Of a stretch of 64,000 nucleotides of DNA, positions 1-8,892 are shown piece by piece (within the stretch, counting starts at the first letter, position 1; each line of letters opens with the position of its first letter). The translations under genes and the position numbers were made by a program. The stretch is from Pseudoxanthomonas sp. CF385. Lineage in GTDB: Bacteria; Pseudomonadota; Gammaproteobacteria; Xanthomonadales; Xanthomonadaceae. The notes beneath the pieces are model-generated. The model saw only the letters and a list, made by a program, of their open reading frames with translations, searched no databases and was not told where the DNA came from. The stretch is taken from contig NZ_FNKZ01000002.1 in assembly GCF_900104255.1 (NCBI RefSeq), forward strand, positions 930,001 through 994,000, written 5' to 3'.

Positions 1-32
1 GGCTTGCATGACCGGTATCCGACGGGTCATAT

Positions 33-731
33 ATGGAGCGAGATCGTGATCACAGGCGCAGTCCGGACATGACAGGGCAGCGAAACCCCGACGTCCCTCC
101 GGGAGGCGTCCCTCGCCCGCCGCAATCCCGCTCCGACGGGCCCGAGCCGGTAGTCGACGAGCAGTCGGTGACGCAGCTGTTGGGCGCCGTGGAAAGCGGC
201 CAGGCCGGCGCGTGGAACAGGATCTATTCGCTGCTCTACCGCGACCTGCACCAGATCGCCCGCTCGCAGATCCGCCAGCAACGACGCGGCCACATGCGTT
301 CGCCCACCTCGCTGATCAGCGAGACCTGGTTGAAGCTCGCCAGTGCGGATTTCAGCGTCGAGAACCGTGCCCATCTCGTGGCGTTGATCGCCCGGGCGAT
401 GCGCTTCGTGCTGTTGGACGAAGTGCGACGCGCGCTGGCCGAGAAGCGTGGCGAGGGCATGGACCTGCTGCATCTGGACGAAACCACGGAGCCTGTCCAG
501 GGGTCCCGCCTGGAAGAGCTTCTGATCCTGGACGAGGCGCTGAACGATCTGGTCAAGCTGGACCCGCGGCTGGCCCAGGTGGTGGAGATGCGCTACTTCG
601 GCGGCCTCAGCGAACAGGAGATCGCCCGTGTGCTGAAGGTGAACGAGCGCACCGTGCGACGCGACTGGCGCAAGGCACGCGCCTTCCTGTTCAGCCATCT
701 GGGCGACGCCGGAGCGGACCTGCCCCCCTGA
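33..731 (+). CDS. ECF-family RNA polymerase sigma factor (TIGR02999-like)
   Basis: A 232-residue sigma-70-like protein that should direct RNA polymerase to a small regulon. The region 2 helices lie at about residues 58-125 (WNRIYSLLYRDL and a long SETWLKL...LLDEVRR stretch). Region 4 with its helix-turn-helix is at about 176-222 (MRYFGGLSEQEIARVLKVNE, then RTVRRDW). The Pro/Arg-rich first 40 residues look unstructured, and ATG 69 is an equally good start; no clear ribosome binding site separates them. Relatives of this type often sit beside a Ser/Thr kinase, but the next gene is a hydrolase and upstream sequence is outside the window. Family is secure, regulon unknown. Confidence 0.85.
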   Translation: MERDRDHRRSPDMTGQRNPDVPPGGVPRPPQSRSDGPEPVVDEQSVTQLLGAVESGQAGAWNRIYSLLYRDLHQIARSQIRQQRRGHMRSPTSLISETWLKLASADFSVENRAHLVALIARAMRFVLLDEVRRALAEKRGEGMDLLHLDETTEPVQGSRLEELLILDEALNDLVKLDPRLAQVVEMRYFGGLSEQEIARVLKVNERTVRRDWRKARAFLFSHLGDAGADLPP

Positions 732-853
732 TCGCCTGACGACCTACGGCGTTCGCACGTCCCCGTGTCCGCACGCCCGTGCAATGCGGGAGGTGCGCAG
801 GGCGCGATCCTCCCGGCGCGGAGGATCATCCGCGCCGCCAGAAGGACGCCGAC

Positions 854-1486
854 ATGTCCACGCAGGGATATCCCGCCGGGCGCACCGCCCTCCTGTTCGT
901 CGATCCTTACAACGATTTCCTTGCGGAGGGCGGCAAGCTCTGGCCGCTGGTCGCCGATGTGGCCCGCAGCGTCGATCTGCATGCGCACCTGCGCGCCGTG
1001 CTGGCCTGCGTACGCCAGGCGGGACTGCCCGTGTTCGTCGTACCGCATCACCGCTTCGAACCCGACGATTTCAAGGGCTGGGACCACCCTACCCCCTACC
1101 AGCTCGGCGCCGCGCGCGTGCAGCCGTTCGCCAAGGACAGCTGGGGCGCCGAGTGGCACCCGGACTTCGTGCCGCAGCCCGGCGACATCGTGGTCAAGGA
1201 GCATTGGGGCAGCAGCGGCTTCGCCAACACCGACCTCGATTACCTGTTGAAGCAGCACCACATCACCCACGTGATCCTCATCGGCCTGATCGCGAACACG
1301 TGCATCGAGACCACCGGCCGGTTCGCCTCCGAACTGGGCTACCACGTCACCCTGGTGCGCGATGCCACCGCCGCGGCGAGTGCCGCGGCCATGCATGCGG
1401 CGCACGAAATCAACGCTCCCACGTATGCGCACGCGATCCTCACCACCGAAGGCCTGATCGATGCGCTGACGTCGCGTGCGCGCTGA
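854..1486 (+). CDS. Isochorismatase-family cysteine hydrolase
   Basis: A 210-residue single-domain hydrolase of the isochorismatase/nicotinamidase fold. The catalytic triad is readable: Asp17 in LLFVDPYNDF, Lys115 in VVKEHWGSSGF and Cys150 in GLIANTCIETT, preceded by the usual hydrophobic strand with a cis-peptide-like turn. Such enzymes hydrolyse amides or vinyl ethers through a cysteine adduct; the substrate cannot be read from sequence. ATG 854 was chosen over the upstream in-frame ATG at 779 because the family begins a few residues before the first strand. It stands alone on the plus strand. Cytosolic, with no signal peptide. Confidence 0.87.
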   Translation: MSTQGYPAGRTALLFVDPYNDFLAEGGKLWPLVADVARSVDLHAHLRAVLACVRQAGLPVFVVPHHRFEPDDFKGWDHPTPYQLGAARVQPFAKDSWGAEWHPDFVPQPGDIVVKEHWGSSGFANTDLDYLLKQHHITHVILIGLIANTCIETTGRFASELGYHVTLVRDATAAASAAAMHAAHEINAPTYAHAILTTEGLIDALTSRAR

Positions 1487-1696
1487 CTGCATGGCCTGGC
1501 GACCCTGCGCCACGCCGCACTGGGAAGTACGTCGCACTCCTCGTCACACTTGAGGCGTCGGCGCCCCCGGCGGTCCGGATTCGCCGCCGGTCGGTGCCTG
1601 GAATTGCGACGACGTTGGCAGCCGGCGCCCCGGGGGTCCTCGCTAGCATGGTGGCCCCGGGGATGCCCTCGATTGCCACCCGCGCAAGGAGCGCTG

Positions 1697-2119
1697 ATGA
1701 CGACCCATGCTGCCGCCGCGTTCGCCGGCACCTGGCACCTGCTTCCCGAGCAGTGCGACTACCAGCTCGGGCGCCCGCCGCGCAGCGCGCGCTACCGGCT
1801 GTCGTGCGCGAGAGACGGCAAGCTGAGCATCGCGTCGGAGTGGCTCAGTGCCAGCGGCAAGCGTTACCGTGCCGCCTTCGACGGCCGCGCGGACGGCGCA
1901 CGCTATCCGTACGACAGCGTGCCGTATGCAGATGCGCTCAGCTTCGAATCCGTGTCGCCCACCCAGCTCCATTCGACGACCTGGCACGATGGCCAGGAAG
2001 TGCAATGGTCAGAACGCGAGCTCGTCGACCAGGACACGCTCGTCATCCGCATGCACGGGCACCTCAGCGACGGCCGCCGCTACACCAACGTGGGCGTCTA
2101 CCGCCGTCAGGCCAACTGA
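1697..2119 (+). CDS. Small conserved protein of unknown function
   Basis: A 140-residue soluble protein with a good AAGGAG ribosome binding site at 1685-1690 and an ATG seven bases later. It is rich in aromatic and charged residues in alternating patterns (GTWHLLPEQCDY, YRAAFDGRADG, RRYTNVGVYRR), which suggests an all-beta barrel of lipocalin-like type; that fold is inference. No signal peptide or membrane segment. A strong terminator follows directly. I do not recognise the family. Confidence 0.65.
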   Translation: MTTHAAAAFAGTWHLLPEQCDYQLGRPPRSARYRLSCARDGKLSIASEWLSASGKRYRAAFDGRADGARYPYDSVPYADALSFESVSPTQLHSTTWHDGQEVQWSERELVDQDTLVIRMHGHLSDGRRYTNVGVYRRQAN

Positions 2120-2136
2120 TGCCCGGCTTCAAGAAA

Positions 2137-2158
2137 AAGGCGCCCCGAAGGGCGCCTT
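2137..2158. terminator. Bidirectional intrinsic terminator
   Basis: The inverted repeat AAGGCGCC/GGCGCCTT surrounds a short CGAAG loop, with A-rich sequence on the left and T-rich sequence (CTTTCTTGTT) on the right. It lies between convergent genes ending at 2119 (plus) and 2181 (minus), so it can serve both. Confidence 0.8.
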
Positions 2159-2180
2159 TCTTGTTCTGCGACCGCGGCCG

Positions 2181-3017
2181 TCAGCGGGTCTGCGTGCAGT
2201 TCTGCAGCCAGAGCACGCGCTTGAAGTCGTCGTAACGCAGGAACTGCCCCTTGAACGTCACCTTGTCGCCCTTGCGGAAGGTCAGCACGTTGGCCAGCTG
2301 GTTGGGCTTGAACAGGCAGGCCACGCCCACGCGCGGCTCGTTGTCGCCCGGCACCTGCAGCAGGCCCGAACCGGGCTGCGGGATCTCGAACGAGACGTTG
2401 TAGTCCTCGCCGTCCTCCTGCACATAGTCCACCCGGCCGCGCAGCGCGTAGTGGCGACCCTTGTGGCGCGCCGTCACGGCGACCGCATTGCCCTTGGCCT
2501 CGCGGGCGATCTCGCGCGAGAACGCGTACACGTCCTTCACCGTCACGTCCGCGTTGTTCTGGGTCTTCGCACCCTGTGCCGCGGCGGCGCGCCCTTCCTT
2601 GCCGCCCTTGACCTTCGCCAACAGCTGGCACATGTAAGGCCGCATCGCGTCCTGCTTGGCCATCTGGCCCTTCTCGGTCTTCACCGTCATCTGCACGGTC
2701 GCGGCGCCGCCCTCGCCCGTGACGGCGATCAAGGTCGGAATCGCACGCGTGGTGCCGGTGGAGCGCTGCTCGACCAGCATCGTGCCGGTCTCCGCGTCCT
2801 CGGTGATCACGTCCATCTTCTCGCCGATCATGATCCCCCGGACCTGGCCCATCGCATCCTTGACGGACAGATCGGCAACGGTGACGCGGCTGGAGAAATC
2901 GGTGCCGGAAAAGATGCTGCCGGACTTGCTGAAGTTGTCCTCGCATTCACCCGCGATGGCGGCGGGCGCCACGCTCGACAACGCGAGCGCGATGGCGGCA
3001 AGTAGCTTGTAGGTCAT
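2181..3017 (-). CDS. Secreted protein with a C-terminal OB-fold-like region
   Basis: A 278-residue exported protein. Residues 1-22 form a signal peptide ending AAIAG, and the mature part starts with an ECED stretch. The C-terminal third (from about residue 175) reads like a tRNA_anti-like OB-fold domain: HKGRHYALRGRVDYVQED, then an Asn/Gln-rich strand and GDKVTFKGQFLRYDDF, close to the pattern seen in other proteobacterial secreted proteins of unknown function. The start is the ATG at the signal peptide rather than the longer open frame. Molecular function unknown. Confidence 0.6.
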   Translation of the reverse strand: MTYKLLAAIALALSSVAPAAIAGECEDNFSKSGSIFSGTDFSSRVTVADLSVKDAMGQVRGIMIGEKMDVITEDAETGTMLVEQRSTGTTRAIPTLIAVTGEGGAATVQMTVKTEKGQMAKQDAMRPYMCQLLAKVKGGKEGRAAAAQGAKTQNNADVTVKDVYAFSREIAREAKGNAVAVTARHKGRHYALRGRVDYVQEDGEDYNVSFEIPQPGSGLLQVPGDNEPRVGVACLFKPNQLANVLTFRKGDKVTFKGQFLRYDDFKRVLWLQNCTQTR

Positions 3018-3211
3018 GTGGTCCTCACATAGTGGAAGTGTCGGGCGATCCGGGATGACGGGCGCCGCTTCCTGCCGGCGCCTGCGCCTGCTCCGGCGCC
3101 CCTGCATTCTTGCAAGGTGCCGCAGGCACCACAAGCCGCGCGGCGCGCTCCCGCGCCGGACGATCTCTGGCACTACAATGCGGACCCCACTGCAAACACA
3201 CGTCAAACCGC

Positions 3212-3661
3212 ATGATCCCCGAGTCGCTCCAGCGCCGCCGTCCTCTGCGCCACGTTGCGTTCGCAGCGCTATGCCTCGTGATGCCCCACGCGTGGGGATA
3301 CGGGGACGAACCCGCTACCCGTGCCCTGCCCGCCGACGTGCAGGCCGAGGTCACCGCGATCGCCGAACATCTTTCGAAAGTGGGCGATCCCTCGCCCGCG
3401 CTCACCTGCGACAAGGCCGTCGAGAACGCACGCTGGGGCGTGGAAACCATGCTGGAAGTGGCGGGCAAGAATCTGCGCAGCGGCTACCTTTCGCAAGCGG
3501 ACCATGATGCCGCAGCGCCTCAGCTGAAGGCGCTGCTGGCGGTGCTGACGACGGACGACTGTGCGGCCGCGACGGGTGAACGGCGCGCGTTCTACCAATG
3601 CATGTCCAGCGACTACAACCATGTCTACGCATGCGGCAAGGCCCATCCTTTCGATCCCTGA
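3212..3661 (+). CDS. Secreted small protein of unknown function
   Basis: A 149-residue protein with a signal peptide of about 30 residues (RHVAFAALCLVMPHAWG) and a helical mature part carrying four cysteines (in TCDKA, DDCAA, YQCMS and YACGK) that could form two disulfides after export. No catalytic motif is visible. It is transcribed toward the MscS-like gene, about 110 bp away, and may share its promoter. Unrecognised. Confidence 0.55.
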   Translation: MIPESLQRRRPLRHVAFAALCLVMPHAWGYGDEPATRALPADVQAEVTAIAEHLSKVGDPSPALTCDKAVENARWGVETMLEVAGKNLRSGYLSQADHDAAAPQLKALLAVLTTDDCAAATGERRAFYQCMSSDYNHVYACGKAHPFDP

Positions 3662-3769
3662 TGCGGCGCCGAAGGTTGACCGTCCGTGCCACTGCGGTCA
3701 CCCTTCTCGCATGAATCGAGATTCCCACCCGTGCGCGTGCCGCTCCTTCGGGACCAAGCGGATACGCGG

Positions 3770-4348
3770 ATGACCTGGCCACAGATCAACGGCTGGCTGC
3801 AGGAAGGCGCGGATGTCGCCATTCCGATAGCGCAGGCGATGGCCATCCTGCTGGGTGCTTGGCTGCTGCTGCGCCTGTTGCGCATCGTCGTGCGGCGCAT
3901 CTGCGAGAGTTACCGCCTGCCGGCGCAGGTTGCGGTCAGCGCGCGGCGGTTGCTGGGCGTCCTGGTGTACATGTCGGCCTTCATGCTGGCGCTGGGCCGG
4001 CTGGGCGTGTCGGGCAGCGTGCTGTGGACGGCCCTGACCGGCTTCACCGCGGTGGCCGCGGTGGCGTTCTTCGCTGCATGGAGCGTGCTGTCCAACATCT
4101 TCTGCAGCGTGCTGATCCTGACCACGCGTCCGTTCCGCGTGCACGACCACATCGAAGTGCTCGAGAACGGCGACAAGCCCGGCCTGCGCGGCCGGGTGAT
4201 CGACATCAACCTGCTTTACACCACGCTGCTGGAAGAAGACGCGCTGCGGGGCGACACCGTGCTGCAGATCCCCAACAGCCAGTTCTTCCAGCGCACCACG
4301 CGCCGCTGGCGCTCGGGCTCGCCGCCCGCGGCGTCTTCGCCGGAATAG
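3770..4348 (+). CDS. Small-conductance mechanosensitive channel (MscS family)
   Basis: A 192-residue membrane protein. Three hydrophobic segments lie at about residues 18-38, 58-78 and 82-112; the last is the Gly/Ala-rich pore helix of MscS channels. A beta domain follows with the typical TRPFRVHDHIEV and VLQIPNSQFF stretches. Such channels open under membrane tension to release solutes in osmotic downshock. It is shorter than E. coli MscS (286 residues), lacking most of the C-terminal vestibule. The start at 3770 (MTWPQINGW) fits the family better than the upstream in-frame codon at 3686. Confidence 0.82.
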   Translation: MTWPQINGWLQEGADVAIPIAQAMAILLGAWLLLRLLRIVVRRICESYRLPAQVAVSARRLLGVLVYMSAFMLALGRLGVSGSVLWTALTGFTAVAAVAFFAAWSVLSNIFCSVLILTTRPFRVHDHIEVLENGDKPGLRGRVIDINLLYTTLLEEDALRGDTVLQIPNSQFFQRTTRRWRSGSPPAASSPE

Positions 4349-4381
4349 GAGCCTGCCGCAACGGCAGGAAGACGTGGTCGC

Positions 4382-5623
4382 TCAGCGCGACGACTCGCAG
4401 GCGACATCCGTTCCCGCATCCGCTGCGCGCAGTGTCTGCTGCGCCCAGGCGTAGATCAGCAGGCCCGCGACCGCCATGGCGGCGCCCACGTAACCGGTGG
4501 AGGTCCAGCCGAAGCCGGCGGTGATCGCCATGCCGCCCAGCCAGGGGCCGAGCGCGTTGGCGGTGTTGAACGCAGCATGGTGCGAGGCCGCGGCAAGGGT
4601 CTGCGCGTCGCCGGCCACGTCCATCAGGTGCGACTGCAGGATCGGGCCCAGCGCGCCCATCAGGCCGATGCCGACGGTGGCCAGCAGGATCGTCGGCAAC
4701 GACTGCGCCATCAGCGGGAACAGCAGCAGCATGACCATGGCCCAGACCAGCACGATCCACACGCCGCGCAGCTGCATGCGGTCGAACAGCCAGCCGCCGA
4801 CGAAGTTGCCGATCACTCCGCCCACGCCGAACCCGGCCAGGCCGAGCGGAATCCACGCCGGCGACACCCGGGTCACTTCCAGCATCGTCGGCGCCAGGTA
4901 GCTGAAGACGGCGAACATGCCGGCGAAGCCGATCGCGCCGATGCCCAGCGCCTGCCAGACCTGCGGCCGATTGAAGGCGCGCAGTTCGTCCAGCGGATGC
5001 GCTTTCGGGCCATCGATGCCCGCGGGCAACCAGACGGCCAGCAGCGTGGCGGTGGTCAACGCGATGAGCGCGACGAAGGCGAACACCCAGCGCCAATCGA
5101 TCACCTGGCCCAGCCAGGTGGCCAGCGGATTGCCGATCAGGATGGCCAGCGTCAGGCCCAGCATCACCAGGCTGATCGCGCGCCCGCGCTTGTTCGGCGG
5201 ACTGATCGCCACGGCCGTCAGCGCGGCCACGCCGAAATACGCGCCGTGCGGCAGGCCGGCGATGAAGCGGAACACCAGCAGGCTTTCGTAGGTGGGGCCG
5301 AGCGCGCTGGCCAGGTTGCCCAGCACGTAGAACCCCATCAGCGCCAGCAGCAGCGTCTTGCGCTTCCAGCCCGCGCCGAGGATCGCCAGCAGCGGCGCGC
5401 CGACGACCACGCCCAGTGCGTAGGCGCTGATCAGGTGGCCCACCTGCGGCTCGGTCACGCCCAGCGAGGCCACCATGTTGGGCATCAGCCCCATGCTGGC
5501 GAACTCGCTGGTGCCGATGGCGAAGCCGCCAAGCGTCAGCGCGAACAGGATCAGGCCGATCTGGCGGGGCGTCAGCGCGTCGGCGACGGAGGGAAAGGCG
5601 GCGGGGGGCGGTGCGACATCCAT
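4382..5623 (-). CDS. MFS transporter, DHA1/AraJ-like efflux permease
   Basis: A 413-residue protein with twelve predicted membrane helices. The early motif GTSEFASMGLMPNMVASLGV and the helix 2-3 loop are typical of the DHA1 sugar/drug exporter group (AraJ, YdhP, NepI). The protein should expel small molecules using the proton gradient; the substrate is unknown. It converges on the MscS gene (33 bp between stops) and starts at an ATG shortly after the end of the next minus-strand gene. No dedicated regulator lies next to it. Confidence 0.85.
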   Translation of the reverse strand: MDVAPPPAAFPSVADALTPRQIGLILFALTLGGFAIGTSEFASMGLMPNMVASLGVTEPQVGHLISAYALGVVVGAPLLAILGAGWKRKTLLLALMGFYVLGNLASALGPTYESLLVFRFIAGLPHGAYFGVAALTAVAISPPNKRGRAISLVMLGLTLAILIGNPLATWLGQVIDWRWVFAFVALIALTTATLLAVWLPAGIDGPKAHPLDELRAFNRPQVWQALGIGAIGFAGMFAVFSYLAPTMLEVTRVSPAWIPLGLAGFGVGGVIGNFVGGWLFDRMQLRGVWIVLVWAMVMLLLFPLMAQSLPTILLATVGIGLMGALGPILQSHLMDVAGDAQTLAAASHHAAFNTANALGPWLGGMAITAGFGWTSTGYVGAAMAVAGLLIYAWAQQTLRAADAGTDVACESSR

Positions 5624-5683
5624 GTCGCCATTATGCTGCAGCGCAGCAGCCAGGGTCGACCCCGCGGATGGAACGCTGCAGGG

Positions 5684-6133
5684 TCAGCCGCCGCGGTACT
5701 CGGCCACCACCGCCTCGGCCTCCGGATTGGCCTGGGCGCGCTTGCGCACGAACACCACCGGGATGGGACCGTTCATCACCGACATCACCCGGTTCGCCTC
5801 GTCCTGCGAGGACAGGGTGCTGAAGCTGGCGTTCTGCGAGCGCGTGTAGGGAATGCCGGCGTCGTCCAGCCGGCGCGCCAGCGCTTCGGCCCGCTGCGCC
5901 GCGTCGGAAGGACAGTTGGCGGGCGCGAAGATCACCACATGGTGGCCGGACTGCCCATCCGGCAACGGGATGTCGACAAATCCGTGCCGGCTGGGCGCAG
6001 CGGAGGACGACGCCGTTCCGCCGGTGAAGCGCTCGGTCGCGGCCTGTATCGCCTCCCGGGGCACGTACTCGCGCGCCGCCAGTACGGCCAACGCCGTCAC
6101 GGCGAGGAAGAAGCCGATCTTCAGGACATTCAT
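5684..6133 (-). CDS. Membrane-anchored protein of unknown function
   Basis: A 149-residue protein with one N-terminal hydrophobic helix (residues 5-21), best read as a signal anchor with the rest in the periplasm. The mature region has an alpha/beta pattern with VVIFAPANCPSDAAQRAEAL followed by a long helix, loosely like a thioredoxin-fold start with a single cysteine instead of CxxC. That resemblance is weak. It lies 22 bp downstream of the next minus-strand gene, so the two are likely cotranscribed. Confidence 0.55.
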   Translation of the reverse strand: MNVLKIGFFLAVTALAVLAAREYVPREAIQAATERFTGGTASSSAAPSRHGFVDIPLPDGQSGHHVVIFAPANCPSDAAQRAEALARRLDDAGIPYTRSQNASFSTLSSQDEANRVMSVMNGPIPVVFVRKRAQANPEAEAVVAEYRGG

Positions 6134-6155
6134 CGCGGCATCCCTCGGCGGCGCG

Positions 6156-6773
6156 TCACTTCGCCACGAACTTCAGCGGCCCCGTGTACTGCGGCCAGGC
6201 GATCGAGGCGGGGCCGCGCACGTTCAACGCGACCGCCGGCGTTTCGCCTGCGTCATCGCGGACGCTCGCCATCAGCGTGGGCACGTAGAACGTGCTGCCG
6301 AAGATGGCGTCCTTGCGGATGACGGGATTGATCGACACCGTGGTGGTCTTGCCGGGCTCGATCCGGAACACGACCGCGTCCTCGTTGAAGAATGCGCCGC
6401 GCTCCAGCACCTTATTGACGCTGAAACTGGTGTGCATCTCCAGGCCGATGCCGGTCACGCGGTACTCGCCCGCGGGCAACGGCAGGCTCTCCTGCTGGCC
6501 GTAGCGCGTCATGTGGTTGATCGGGAAATCGATGAACTGCTTGCCGACCATCGTGAACACCACCTTCCCGTCGCGGACGCCCCACTCCAGTCCGCCGCTC
6601 TTCAGCTGCTCCACCGCCTTGGCCGGCAGCTCCTGCTCGCTGGTGAAGGGCTTGATCTCCACGACCAGCGTGCCCGTTTCCCCGGTCTCCGACGGCGGCG
6701 GCGCCTGCTCCTGCGCCGAGACGGACACGACCATTCCTGCCTGCAGCAGCAGGCCCAACATCCACTTCCGCAT
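6156..6773 (-). CDS. Secreted protein of unknown function
   Basis: A 205-residue protein with a signal peptide (MRKWMLGLLLQAGMVVSVSA, cleavage before QEQ). The mature part is beta-rich, with FTMVGKQFIDFPINHMTRYG and a C-terminal run of strands that reads like a carbohydrate-binding or immunoglobulin-like domain. A GGGGATC stretch just before the ATG is the only ribosome binding site candidate. Its place downstream of a secreted glycosidase suggests a shared extracytoplasmic role, which is inference. Confidence 0.55.
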   Translation of the reverse strand: MRKWMLGLLLQAGMVVSVSAQEQAPPPSETGETGTLVVEIKPFTSEQELPAKAVEQLKSGGLEWGVRDGKVVFTMVGKQFIDFPINHMTRYGQQESLPLPAGEYRVTGIGLEMHTSFSVNKVLERGAFFNEDAVVFRIEPGKTTTVSINPVIRKDAIFGSTFYVPTLMASVRDDAGETPAVALNVRGPASIAWPQYTGPLKFVAK

Positions 6774-6849
6774 GTGATCCCCTTGGAGGCGCCCACCCCG
6801 GGCGCGCTGCCGTATTCCACCGCAGTCCGGCGGTGCGCGCAATGCGGCG

Positions 6850-8133
6850 TCAGCGGCCTTCCACCCGGAACGGCAGGTTGGCGTAGGCCGCATGCCCCTG
6901 CCCGTCCAGGACCTCCACGAACAGGCGGTACGTGCCGGGCTTTTCGGGTGCGTCGAAACGCATGCCGCCCTGGCCGTCGTCCTTCGCCGCCACGTCCACC
7001 TTGTCCGGCACGTCTTCGCGATCGCCGCCGATACTGGTGGCGGTGCTTTCGTGCAGCACGGTCCAGCGGTACTGCAACGGATCGCCGTCGACATCGCGCG
7101 CTTCGATCTTCGCGAACGCGGCGGCACCCGCGCGCACGGTGACACTGTCCGTCGCCACGCGCCCGTCCAGGCGCAGGGGCGCGATCGAAGGCGCGCGGTT
7201 CTTCGGCCAGGCACCCGTCCACACGTACTGCATCGCGTCCACGGCCGGCGTGCTCTCGCCGCCGGGCAGGAACAAGCCATACCACGTCGGCGTGCGTTCC
7301 TGCTTGTTGCCCCACAGGAACACGTACGAGCCCAACCCCTGCACGGTGTCCGCCGCGATCACCCGCTCGTAGCGCTGCTGCAGCAGCTGCGCCTTGCGCG
7401 TGGCGTCGTCCTCGATCGGCGCCTTCCACGCGGTCAGCGGGCTCTCCCAGTGGCCGGTGGGGCCCCATTCGGTGACGACGTACGGTCCCGTCCAGCCACT
7501 GGTCCTGAGTTTCTCCGGCAACGCGCCGATGTCGCCGTAGAGCTGGATGCCGATCAGGTCCAGCGACGGCGCACGTGCCTTCAGCAGGTCGATCAGCGGC
7601 TTGTCGAAGCCGGCCAGCGTCGTCATCACCGGATGGTTCGGATCTTCCCGATGGATCATGTCGCTGATCGCGCCTACCGCATTCCACACCTTGGGATTGC
7701 TGTAGTGCAGGTTCAGTTCGTTGCCGACCACCCACATCAGCACCGCGGGGTGATCCTTGTAGAGGTTCACCTCGTCGCGGATCCGGTCGAGCTGCGCGGC
7801 GACGGCCGCGTCATCGTCGTAGTCGAAGCCGTGCCGCTCGTTGCCCACCGCGATGCCCATGGCGATCTTCAGCCCGTTGCGCTGCGCGCGATCCAGCATC
7901 GCCCGCACCTCGGCCACATCGGTGCCGGTGTCCCACGTGCGGAACGAGTTGCCCCCGCGCGCGGCGAGCGCCTCCGGACCCGCACCGGCCATGCCCGCAC
8001 CCTTCACCCGGAAGGGCTGGCCATCGACGCGCAGCACATAGCGGCCCTCTTCCTGGGTGATGCGCACCTGGGACGGGCCCGCGATCGCCCACGGCGACAG
8101 CGCGAGCAACAGCAACATCATCGGGATACGCAT
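6850..8133 (-). CDS. Secreted glycoside hydrolase, GH2-like TIM barrel
   Basis: A 427-residue exported enzyme: signal peptide 1-18 (MLLLLALSPWAIA), catalytic (beta/alpha)8 barrel from about 25 to 320, and a C-terminal beta domain rich in Asp/Gly (VDGDPLQYRW). The acid/base is probably Glu139 in WVVGNELNLH and the nucleophile Glu222 in VVTEWGPTGHW, the clan GH-A arrangement on strands 4 and 7. It lacks the N-terminal sandwich domains of beta-galactosidases, so substrate is open. ATG 8133 with an upstream GGAGGGG was preferred to the frame opening at 8187. Confidence 0.8.
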   Translation of the reverse strand: MRIPMMLLLLALSPWAIAGPSQVRITQEEGRYVLRVDGQPFRVKGAGMAGAGPEALAARGGNSFRTWDTGTDVAEVRAMLDRAQRNGLKIAMGIAVGNERHGFDYDDDAAVAAQLDRIRDEVNLYKDHPAVLMWVVGNELNLHYSNPKVWNAVGAISDMIHREDPNHPVMTTLAGFDKPLIDLLKARAPSLDLIGIQLYGDIGALPEKLRTSGWTGPYVVTEWGPTGHWESPLTAWKAPIEDDATRKAQLLQQRYERVIAADTVQGLGSYVFLWGNKQERTPTWYGLFLPGGESTPAVDAMQYVWTGAWPKNRAPSIAPLRLDGRVATDSVTVRAGAAAFAKIEARDVDGDPLQYRWTVLHESTATSIGGDREDVPDKVDVAAKDDGQGGMRFDAPEKPGTYRLFVEVLDGQGHAAYANLPFRVEGR

Positions 8134-8215
8134 GCGAGGCCCCTCCGGCCGGTGCGCGATGGCCGCATCATGCCACGCGCTGCGCACGCACGAGGCACGG
8201 CGCTAGAATGCCGGC

Positions 8216-8602
8216 ATGAACACCATCCAGATCCCCGTCTCCATCGGCGAACTCGCCGACAAGCTGTCCATCCTCGAGATCAAGGCCGAGCGCATCGACG
8301 ACGCCGGCAAGCGCGGGCACGTGCAGGTGGAGAAGGAAGGCCTGCAGGCGCTGTGGGCACCGCTGGCGGGGCAACAGGCCGAACTCGCTGCGCTGATGGG
8401 CGAACTGCGTGCGATCAACGAACGCATGTGGGACGTGCAGGACGCGCTCCGCGCGAAGGAAGCCGCGCAGGCCTTCGACGCGGAGTTCATCGCGCTGGCG
8501 CGCTCCGTCGCCCGTCACAACGGCGACCGCATCCAGGTGAAGAACACGATCAACCGCCTGGCCGGCTCGCGCTTCATCGAAGAGAAGCAGTACCAGGCCT
8601 GA
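8216..8602 (+). CDS. DUF6165-like protein
   Basis: A 128-residue helical cytosolic protein starting MNTIQIPVSIGELADKLSIL. The ELADKLSILEIK opening and the RFIEEKQY end match a small uncharacterised family seen next to glycosyltransferase and polysaccharide genes in proteobacteria. Here the nearest gene with sugar function is the secreted glycosidase on the opposite strand. Role unknown. Confidence 0.7.
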   Translation: MNTIQIPVSIGELADKLSILEIKAERIDDAGKRGHVQVEKEGLQALWAPLAGQQAELAALMGELRAINERMWDVQDALRAKEAAQAFDAEFIALARSVARHNGDRIQVKNTINRLAGSRFIEEKQYQA

Positions 8603-8608
8603 AGCCGC

Positions 8609-8809
8609 CTACGCGGCGCCGTGGCGCTCGCGGATCACGTCCAGGCGTTCGCGGTAATACAGCGCGTCGGCGGCGTTTTTCGGCGGATGATCCGCCAGCC
8701 AGTCGAGCGCCTCGCGCAGGATCGACGCCTTGTCGGCCTCGGGCGCTTCCAGCGCGGTATCCACGCGGTCCAGCTGCAGGATGACCTCGTCGCGCGTGCT
8801 CTGGGACAT
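8609..8809 (-). CDS. Small protein of unknown function
   Basis: A 66-residue acidic helical protein (MSQSTRDEVILQLDRVDTAL...). It converges with the DUF6165-like gene, six bases between stops, and has a usable ATG. Codon use follows the high-GC third-position bias of its neighbours, which supports it as real, but there is no recognised domain. Confidence 0.45.
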   Translation of the reverse strand: MSQSTRDEVILQLDRVDTALEAPEADKASILREALDWLADHPPKNAADALYYRERLDVIRERHGAA

Positions 8810-8892
8810 GGCGGGTGCTCCGGTGACAGGGGGCCCCAGCCTAGCCAGACGGGTGTGTGCGCCGCGTCAGCGGCGCACGCGGATCGCAGGCC